NCBI GenBank assembly: GCA_023409835.1
Contig: JAEYQV010000015.1
Coordinates: 1 to 5,582 of the forward strand
Direction: 5' to 3'
From: Bacillota bacterium
Lineage (GTDB): Bacteria; Bacillota; Clostridia; Lachnospirales; Lachnospiraceae
DNA length: 5,582 nt
A model generated the notes under the pieces. The model was not told where the DNA came from. It searched no databases and saw only the letters and a list, made by a program, of their open reading frames with translations. This document shows, piece by piece, positions 1 through 5,170 of this stretch; within the stretch, counting starts at the first letter, position 1; each line of letters starts with the position of its first letter. The position numbers were made by a program, and so were the translations under genes.

Positions 1-119
1 GCCCTTTAGGGCTGGCCTGAGGAAGTAGTGCGGTTGGCAAATCCCTCAGGCGCCTTCCGGGCGCTTGCAGGTAAAAGCCCCTTATAGGGGCAGAACAAAC
101 CACCGGCTAAGCCGGTGGT
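1..119 (+). ncRNA. Structured segment, possible right end / guide-RNA scaffold of an IS200/IS605-type element (partial)
   Basis: No protein is encoded here. The stretch is a string of stems: GCCC/GGGC at 1-4 and 9-12; CCTGAGG 16-22 with CCTCAGG 44-50; GCGCC 50-54 with GGCGC 60-64 (sharing G50 with the previous stem); GCCCCT 77-82 with AGGGGC 86-91; and a perfect 9-bp hairpin ACCACCGGC 99-107 / GCCGGTGGT 111-119 with a TAA loop. The last hairpin has no following T-run, so it is not a standard terminator. Known from the family: IS200/IS605 elements end in a subterminal hairpin, and in TnpB-carrying members the right end overlaps a structured guide RNA whose guide begins in the flanking DNA. Inference: this is such a right end, with tnpB beyond the window edge. 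An IscB-associated (HEARO-type) RNA or another structured RNA is possible. The density of stems is certain; the family assignment is tentative. Confidence 0.42.
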
Positions 120-190
120 CATGATTAGTTAATGGTTTATGTATATTATTGAAATTTTTTACAGGATAGGATAAACTAGTCTTAAAATGG

Positions 191-218
191 TTGACAAATG
201 GTCATAATATTATAAAAT
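191..218 (+). promoter_or_regulatory. Sigma-A-like promoter for rsmD-coaD operon
   Basis: A perfect -35 box TTGACA (191-196) is followed after 16 bp by TAAAAT (213-218), five of six matches to TATAAT. It lies about 40 bp upstream of the rsmD start in AT-rich DNA. It would drive rsmD, coaD and the coiled-coil gene, which have no other obvious promoter between them. Confidence 0.55.
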
Positions 219-248
219 AAAGATTATAGTAAATTGTTCGTGTGAAGT

Positions 249-252
249 GGAG
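249..252 (+). promoter_or_regulatory. Ribosome binding site deciding the rsmD start
   Basis: GGAG at 249-252 lies 7 nt before the ATG at 260. It falls inside the longer reading frame that could begin at GTG 242, so it supports ATG 260 as the true start. Confidence 0.6.
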
Positions 253-259
253 AAACGAT

Positions 260-814
260 ATGAGAGTGATTGCAGGGAAAGCCAGAAGATTGCAGCTTCG
301 GACACCTGAAGGCTTAGAAACCAGGCCGACGACTGACAGGACCAAGGAAACACTATTTAATATATTGAATCCTTACTTGGCAGACGCAGACTTCTTAGAT
401 CTTTTTTCCGGTAGCGGAGCGATAGGTATTGAAGCCTTATCAAGAGGTGCTAAGTATGCTGCCTTTGTTGATGATAATAAATCAGCGTTAGAATGCATCC
501 GGTCTAACCTTAAGGCGACCAGACTGGAAGAGCAGGCGGAGGTTTATGCAATGCAGGTACAGGAGGCTATCCGTGCCCTGGAGATCAGAGGTAAGGTGTT
601 TGATGTGATATTCATGGATCCACCTTATAATAAGCTGCTGGAAAGCGATGTACTGATGGCTCTCCAAAGCTCAAACATCATATACTGCGATACGATTATC
701 GTTATAGAAGCTTCATTAAAAACGAATTTTGACTTTCTTGAACATACAAAATTCAGGATTTTTAAGAAAAAAGAATATAAAACAAACCAACATGTATTTA
801 TTGAATTAAAGTAA
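260..814 (+). CDS. rsmD: 16S rRNA (guanine(966)-N(2))-methyltransferase RsmD
   Basis: This enzyme transfers a methyl group from S-adenosylmethionine to N2 of G966 (E. coli numbering) of 16S rRNA during assembly of the small ribosomal subunit in the cytoplasm. The 184-residue protein has the family's typical opening MRVIAGKARR, the TRPTTDRTKE segment at 21-30, the SAM-binding motif I DLFSGSGAIGIEAL at 47-60, an acidic pair D71-D72 at the end of the next strand, and the catalytic DPPY motif at 120-123, diagnostic of amino N-methyltransferases. The frame is open from GTG 242, but ATG 260 was chosen because it has a GGAG site 7 nt upstream and gives the conserved N terminus. Length is normal for the family. 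coaD follows after 33 nt, as in the ylbH-coaD pair of Bacillus. A promoter-like sequence precedes it. Nothing appears damaged. Confidence 0.95.
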   Translation: MRVIAGKARRLQLRTPEGLETRPTTDRTKETLFNILNPYLADADFLDLFSGSGAIGIEALSRGAKYAAFVDDNKSALECIRSNLKATRLEEQAEVYAMQVQEAIRALEIRGKVFDVIFMDPPYNKLLESDVLMALQSSNIIYCDTIIVIEASLKTNFDFLEHTKFRIFKKKEYKTNQHVFIELK

Positions 815-847
815 GATAAAGCATGGCAGCGACAGGAGAGGATTATC

Positions 848-1348
848 ATGAAAATAGGTATCTATCCCGGTAGTTTTGACCCGATTACTCTTGGACATCT
901 GGATATTATCGTCCGTGCTTCGCGTCTGGTGGACAACCTTACGATAGGTGTATTACGTAACAGTGCAAAAAAACCGTTATTTTCAGCAGAAGAACGGGTT
1001 AAGCTGATAGAACGTGTCATCGGAACCAACCCGGCATTAGCCCATGTTAAGGTTGAAGCCTTTGACGGTCTGCTGGTAGACTACGCCAGAGAGAAGGAGG
1101 CTTCCATCATTGTCAGAGGCTTCCGTGCGGTAACAGATTTTGAATATGAGCTGCAGATTGCCCAGATGAATCATAAAATGAACCCGAAGATTGATACGGT
1201 ATTCTTTACCACCAGCGTGGAATATTCCTACTTAAGCTCCAGCGCAGTGAAAGAGATTGCCAGCTATGGAGTAGATATTAAACAATTTGTACCGGAGTGC
1301 ATTGTACAAGCTGTATATGATAAATATAATTCGATAAGGAGTGTTTGA
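848..1348 (+). CDS. coaD: Phosphopantetheine adenylyltransferase (CoaD)
   Basis: CoaD catalyses the fourth step of coenzyme A synthesis, joining ATP and 4'-phosphopantetheine to give dephospho-CoA and pyrophosphate; the enzyme is usually a cytoplasmic hexamer. The 166 residues match the family along their whole length. IYPGSFDPIT at 5-14 leads into the nucleotidyltransferase motif TLGH (14-17), whose histidine binds the ATP phosphates. The KKP segment (41-43), the RGFRAVTDFEYE block (90-101, phosphopantetheine and ATP contacts) and the SSS-x-VKE motif (130-136, the ISSTxxR-like signature) are all present. The start is ATG 848 with AGGAG at 834-838, 9 nt upstream. It lies 33 nt after rsmD and ends 1 nt before the next gene, so the three are probably co-transcribed. 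Confidence 0.97.
   Translation: MKIGIYPGSFDPITLGHLDIIVRASRLVDNLTIGVLRNSAKKPLFSAEERVKLIERVIGTNPALAHVKVEAFDGLLVDYAREKEASIIVRGFRAVTDFEYELQIAQMNHKMNPKIDTVFFTTSVEYSYLSSSAVKEIASYGVDIKQFVPECIVQAVYDKYNSIRSV
1336..1341 (+). promoter_or_regulatory. Ribosome binding site inside the coaD 3' end
   Basis: AAGGAG at 1336-1341 lies 8 nt before ATG 1350. It sits within the last codons of coaD and rules against the alternative GTG start at 1341, which overlaps this site and has no good site of its own. Confidence 0.65.
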
Positions 1349-1349
1349 T

Positions 1350-1991
1350 ATGGGAGCAAGCAGGATTGAACAGTTAATTGAGGATATTTATGAATTCGTG
1401 GAAAGCTGCAGAATGCAGCCTTTGTCAAGCACTAAGGTAATTGTACCCAAGGATGAGCTCTATGATCTCCTGGATGAGCTTCGTCTCCGTACTCCGGATG
1501 AGATCAAGAGATATCAGAAGATCATTGCAAACAGAGATGCCATCATTGCTGATGCCGAGAGTAAGGCAGAAGGAATCCTTGTACAGACCAGAGAGAAAGC
1601 GAAAGAGCTTTTGAATGAGCATGAGATTATGCAGCAGGCATATTATGAAGCGAATGAAATGATCATGCAGGCTTCCCAGGAAGCAGAGAAGCTGCGCAGG
1701 GAGGCACAGGCGGAAGCAGACCAGATCAGAACAGGAGCACTGGTGTACTCCAATGATGTATTATCTGAGGTGGAGAAGGTTATGGCCAATGCCTATGAGA
1801 ATGCACTGTCCAAATATGACGGCTTCATTGGTACCTTAAAGAACAGCCTGGAGATCATCAGTCATAATAAGAGAGAGCTGAGTGAGCAGCTTTACCCTCA
1901 GGAGAAGGCAGCAGAGAATAACCAGAATGTTGCCTATCGGGATGAGGACTTTGATTTTGACGAGAATACCTTCTTAAACGATGTAAACTAA
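1350..1991 (+). CDS. Coiled-coil protein of unknown function (ATP synthase b / DivIVA-like architecture)
   Basis: The specific family is not recognised with certainty. The 213-residue protein has no signal peptide and no membrane segment. Residues 1-25 form a hydrophobic-acidic helix. Residues 27-50 (TKVIVPKDELYDLLDEL and following) look like a small folded segment. Residues about 50-127 are a long charged helix rich in Ala, Glu, Lys, Gln and Arg, typical of a coiled coil. Residues 130-182 form further helix. The tail 183-213 is polar and strongly acidic (RDEDFDFDEN at 197-206). Proteins of this build after coaD in Clostridia are often labelled ATPase or ATP synthase subunit B/H-like; that rests on coiled-coil similarity only. 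A scaffold role, perhaps in division or envelope organisation, is speculation. ATG 1350 was chosen over GTG 1341 for its AAGGAG site; it begins 1 nt after the coaD stop. Its stop codon overlaps the stop codon of convergent ylbJ. Confidence 0.85.
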   Translation: MGASRIEQLIEDIYEFVESCRMQPLSSTKVIVPKDELYDLLDELRLRTPDEIKRYQKIIANRDAIIADAESKAEGILVQTREKAKELLNEHEIMQQAYYEANEMIMQASQEAEKLRREAQAEADQIRTGALVYSNDVLSEVEKVMANAYENALSKYDGFIGTLKNSLEIISHNKRELSEQLYPQEKAAENNQNVAYRDEDFDFDENTFLNDVN

Positions 1992-2968
1992 CCCATGATA
2001 AGGAATACATAGATAAGGGTTAACAGAAATGTCACGAAGGCATTGAGTACTTTAACAGCAAAATATGTTTTTAGAGATAGTCCCGAGTCTCCCAGTACAC
2101 TCTTGGTTTGAGCCATACCGGATAAACCGCCAAAGGAGGTTAGTACCGCGGCCAGGACTATTTTTATGCTGAGAGCAGCCTCTATTTTGCATATTTGGTT
2201 AATTCCGGTGGTTATCTCCAGAATACCCATAAAGGACGCCTTGAGCATACCCATGGCAGGGATCGTATCATCGACAATCCGGGCAAGAATCGAGAACAGA
2301 ATAATATAGCCTCCGATTTTGGTTACCACCTCAAAGCCGTTCATAATGGAGCTGTCCATTAGGTCAAAGGTAAACCGTGTTGATTGATTGCCCTTATTAT
2401 GAGCAGGTGACAGAATACCGATATCCATAAGCGTTTTATCCGAATTGCTGCCCCGGTTCAGGAGAAAGCGAAAAAGTAGAGCACTTAAGATGGCTGAGCT
2501 ATAGACGATAAAGAATAACGGCAGTCTGATTCGGGGAAGCTTTAACTGATTTACAGCAATATAATTCATGATGAATACCGGGCTGGCATTGTTGCACATG
2601 CTTAATAAGAAGCCTCCCTCCTTCCTGCTGATTCTCTTCTCGATCACAAGATCTGCGGAGGACTTAGCGCCCATCGGTATACCAGATAAGAAGCCGAGCA
2701 GAATCGGATAACAGCCCTCCGGGCTCAGGCGTAGCAATCTTCCCAGGACGGGATGCAGAATGCGGCTGATCTGGCCGGCAATATTGAGCTTTATCATTAA
2801 ATTAGAGATAATCACAAAGGGAAGCAGGGTCGGAAGGACATTCAAAAACCATAACAGTAATCCCGAACAGGCTCCCTGATAGGATGCATAAGGAAAGATG
2901 AACATAAGGATAAAGAAGAGAAGAATGGACCCTTTGATGATTTTATATTTATAAGCGGTAACAGGCAT
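1988..2968 (-). CDS. ylbJ: Sporulation integral membrane protein YlbJ
   Basis: YlbJ is a polytopic membrane protein needed for spore formation in Bacillus, where it belongs to the sigma-E regulon; its transported substrate is not established. It carries the nucleoside-recognition (Gate) type fold. In these 326 residues hydrophobic segments are visible at about 12-28, 34-57, 86-100, 121-138, 149-170, 216-234, 268-288 and 305-324. Conserved-looking polar membrane motifs are GFLSGIPMGAK (92-102), CNNASPVFI (125-133), GGYIILFSI (219-227), EITTG (251-255) and FGGLSGMAQT (279-288). The repeated glycine-rich re-entrant style supports the family. It starts at ATG 2966-2968 with AAGGAG at 2975-2980, 6 nt upstream. 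It seems shorter than the Bacillus protein but shows no internal damage. Neighbouring rsmD and coaD match the ylbH-coaD-ylbJ order in Bacillus. Its upstream region has TATACT-like sequence, but no convincing sigma-E promoter could be read. Confidence 0.88.
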   Translation of the reverse strand: MPVTAYKYKIIKGSILLFFILMFIFPYASYQGACSGLLLWFLNVLPTLLPFVIISNLMIKLNIAGQISRILHPVLGRLLRLSPEGCYPILLGFLSGIPMGAKSSADLVIEKRISRKEGGFLLSMCNNASPVFIMNYIAVNQLKLPRIRLPLFFIVYSSAILSALLFRFLLNRGSNSDKTLMDIGILSPAHNKGNQSTRFTFDLMDSSIMNGFEVVTKIGGYIILFSILARIVDDTIPAMGMLKASFMGILEITTGINQICKIEAALSIKIVLAAVLTSFGGLSGMAQTKSVLGDSGLSLKTYFAVKVLNAFVTFLLTLIYVFLIMG

Positions 2969-3093
2969 GGGATGCTCCTTACATTGTTGAAGGACGGTTA
3001 GTATAATTTATTTTAGCAGATACAGGTTTATTCAATTATTTACTTTATAAAAATATAACAAATGAATGGAAATGGGTAAAAGGAGATGGTGTA
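2969..3093. promoter_or_regulatory. Divergent AT-rich intergenic region between ylbJ and pepF
   Basis: This 125-bp region must hold both divergent promoters. On the + strand a perfect TATAAT lies at 3002-3007, but the hexamer 17 bp upstream (TTACAT, 2979-2984) is a poor -35 box and overlaps the ylbJ ribosome binding site. A second weak + strand option is TTCAAT 3031-3036 with TATAAC 3054-3059, 17 bp apart. On the - strand a TATACT-like hexamer overlaps the same region. No operator palindrome or riboswitch was seen. Confidence 0.35.
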
Positions 3094-4899
3094 ATGGCAG
3101 AGAATAAGAAATTACCGAAACGAAATGAAGTAGACAAAGCATTGACCTGGGCAATTGAGGATCTGTATGCCTCGGATGAGCAGTGGCAGCAGGAGTTTGA
3201 ACAGGTGAAATCCATGCTACCGCAAGTAGCAGAGTATCAGGGCAGACTTTCTAAATCAGGAGAGCTATTGTTAAGCTTCCTGAAGCTGTCCGATGAGGTT
3301 GGAAGAATGATGGAGCGGGTCCTTGTATACTCACACCAGAAATATCATGAGGATACGAATAATGCAACCTATCAGGATCTGTCGAATAAGGCTAATATGC
3401 TGTCCGTACAGGTGAATTCCGCGATGGCCTTTGCGACACCGGAGATTCTTACGATTCCGGAGGACACTCTGATGCAGTTTAAGGCAGAGAATGAGGAGCT
3501 TAAGCTGTATGATTTCCATATTGAGGATATCCTTAGACTGAAGCCTCATATTCTGTCCGCGGAGACGGAAAGCTTACTTGCTGATGCCGGAGAAATTGCA
3601 GAAGCTTCAGAAAGTATCTTCTCTATGTTTAATAATGCGGATATCAAGTTCCCGGAGATTAAGGATGAAAATGGGGAAATGGTTAAAATCACCCACGGAA
3701 GATATGGACAGCTGCTGGAAAGTAATGACCGCAGAGTCCGGAAGGAAGCCTTTGAAGGAGTTTATGCTGCGTACAGAAGCTTCCGTAATACACTGGCTGC
3801 CTCCTTCAGCGCGAATGTGAAACAGGAAGCCTTCTTTGCCAAGACCAGAAAGTATGGCTCTTCTCTTGAGAAAGCATTGGATGGCGGTAATATTCCGGTG
3901 GAGGTATATACGAACCTGATTGCTGCCGTTCACGATAATATGGAGCAGATGCACCGTTATGTATCCATCCGCAAGAAGCTGTTAGGACTTGAGGAGCTTC
4001 ATATGTATGATCTGTATACGCCTTTGGTACAGGACATCAAGATGGAGATACCCTTTGAAGAAGCAAAGGAGATGGTAGCAAAGGGACTGGAGCCCCTGGG
4101 TGAGGATTACCTTAAGATTTTACGAGAGGGCTATTCAAACCGCTGGATTGATATTTATGAAAATGAGAATAAAAGGAGCGGAGCCTATTCCTGGGGCGCT
4201 TATGGAACCCATCCCTATGTTCTGTTGAATTATAATGATACCTTAAATAATGTATTTACCCTGGCTCATGAAATGGGGCATGCAATCCACAGCTATTATT
4301 CGGATAAGACGCAACCCTATGTATATGCCGGTTATAAGATTTTTGTCGCCGAGGTAGCTTCTACCTGCAATGAGGCACTGTTAATCGACCATATGCTGAA
4401 GACGACCGAGGATAAGAAGCAGAAGGCATATCTGATTAACCATTTCCTCGAGAAATTTAAGGGCACCCTATATCGCCAGACCATGTTTGCAGAGTTTGAG
4501 ATGATTACCCATAAGATGGTGGAGGAGGGCCAAAGCCTGACTGCCGATGCACTGTGTAAGATTTACCATGATTTAAATGTCGCTTATTTCGGCGATGATA
4601 TAGTGATTGATCCCGAGATTGATATGGAATGGGCAAGAATTCCTCATTTCTATACCGCCTTCTATGTGTATCAGTATGCAACCGGCTATTCCGCGGCTAT
4701 TGCCCTTTCCAGACGGATACTGAAGGAAGGGAAGCCCGCAGTGGATGATTATATCCGGTTCTTAAGCAGCGGCGGCTCCAATTATCCGATTGAGCTGCTT
4801 AAGGCAGCAGGTGTCGATATGAGCACCAAGGAGCCGGTGAACCAGGCACTGGCTTTGTTTAAAGAGCTTCTGGATCAAATGGAAGAGCTGATGAGGTAG
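3094..4899 (+). CDS. pepF: Oligoendopeptidase F (M3 family zinc metallopeptidase)
   Basis: PepF is a cytoplasmic zinc endopeptidase that cleaves oligopeptides, commonly about 7-17 residues long, in peptide turnover. The 601-residue protein is full length for the M3B family. Residues 1-200 are the helical N-terminal part (opening with the typical LTWAIEDLY at 17-25), which helps enclose the substrate. The catalytic domain has the zinc motif HEMGH at 392-396, with H392 and H396 as zinc ligands and E393 as the catalytic base. The third ligand is E420 in FVAEVASTCNE (417-427). The C-terminal substrate-binding block IPHFYTAFYVYQYATG (516-531) supplies the family's conserved His and Tyr residues. 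The start is ATG 3094 with AAGGAG at 3080-3085, 8 nt upstream. It appears to be a single-gene unit: ylbJ diverges upstream and a repeat-rich gene-free region follows. No simple terminator with a T-run is seen directly after the stop. Confidence 0.97.
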   Translation: MAENKKLPKRNEVDKALTWAIEDLYASDEQWQQEFEQVKSMLPQVAEYQGRLSKSGELLLSFLKLSDEVGRMMERVLVYSHQKYHEDTNNATYQDLSNKANMLSVQVNSAMAFATPEILTIPEDTLMQFKAENEELKLYDFHIEDILRLKPHILSAETESLLADAGEIAEASESIFSMFNNADIKFPEIKDENGEMVKITHGRYGQLLESNDRRVRKEAFEGVYAAYRSFRNTLAASFSANVKQEAFFAKTRKYGSSLEKALDGGNIPVEVYTNLIAAVHDNMEQMHRYVSIRKKLLGLEELHMYDLYTPLVQDIKMEIPFEEAKEMVAKGLEPLGEDYLKILREGYSNRWIDIYENENKRSGAYSWGAYGTHPYVLLNYNDTLNNVFTLAHEMGHAIHSYYSDKTQPYVYAGYKIFVAEVASTCNEALLIDHMLKTTEDKKQKAYLINHFLEKFKGTLYRQTMFAEFEMITHKMVEEGQSLTADALCKIYHDLNVAYFGDDIVIDPEIDMEWARIPHFYTAFYVYQYATGYSAAIALSRRILKEGKPAVDDYIRFLSSGGSNYPIELLKAAGVDMSTKEPVNQALALFKELLDQMEELMR

Positions 4900-5026
4900 G
4901 GTTTGATAAGTTTCATAAGGTACGCAATGGTTGGAGACTGGTAAGGCTGGCTACTGCCGAGTGTCTGTGGTAGAATATATTTCGGTCTTGTTAAGTTAAG
5001 CTTTTACAAGTATAAGGTTATGATTT

Positions 5027-5170
5027 AACAGGGGGGCGTATCATCATTATCCCCGGAGAAGTTTTCTTATTACGGTCGCGCCAGTGCTCTCTGAATGAGG
5101 CAGAGAGCACTGACAGGCGCATACCTTCATGCGAAAACTCACCGGGGACAACGACGACACGCCCCCTGTT
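5027..5170. repeat. GC-rich core of the inverted repeat with nested stems
   Basis: This 144-bp core runs from AACAGGGGGGCGT (5027-5039) to its complement ACGCCCCCTGTT (5159-5170), with nested stems CCCCGG 5051-5056 / CCGGGG 5142-5147, GTTTTC 5061-5066 / GAAAAC 5133-5138 and GCGC 5078-5081 / GCGC 5117-5120. It is much more GC-rich than the surrounding DNA. The right end is followed by a short T-run (5169-5172), so read on the + strand it could stop pepF transcription, though this is far longer than a normal intrinsic terminator. Confidence 0.6.
5082..5112. repeat. Perfect 12-bp hairpin at the tip of the inverted repeat
   Basis: CAGTGCTCTCTG at 5082-5093 and CAGAGAGCACTG at 5101-5112 are exact reverse complements separated by the 7-nt loop AATGAGG (5094-5100). 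It is the centre of symmetry of the larger palindrome. There is no T-run after it on either strand, so it is not an ordinary terminator. Confidence 0.8.

Noticed and set aside
99..119. 9-bp hairpin as a Rho-independent terminator
   Set aside because: No T-run follows on the + strand, and the flanking stems suggest a larger structured element.
242..259. Upstream GTG extension of rsmD (start at 242)
   Set aside because: It would place the GGAG ribosome binding site inside the gene and add six residues before the conserved MRVIAGKARR start.
1341..1349. GTG 1341 as start of the coiled-coil gene
   Set aside because: It overlaps the AAGGAG that serves ATG 1350 and has no ribosome binding site of its own.
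1989..2022. TAACCC/GGGTTA stem as a terminator of the rsmD operon
   Set aside because: Only 6 bp with a 22-nt loop, no T-run, and it lies inside the ylbJ coding sequence.
3331..3954. Open frames on the other frames and strand within pepF
   Set aside because: They overlap a complete, clearly conserved gene and show no family features or ribosome binding sites.
5029..5095. Small + strand ORF ending in SPEKFSYYGRASAL
   Set aside because: Only 22 codons between stops, no start with a ribosome binding site, and it lies within the inverted repeat core.
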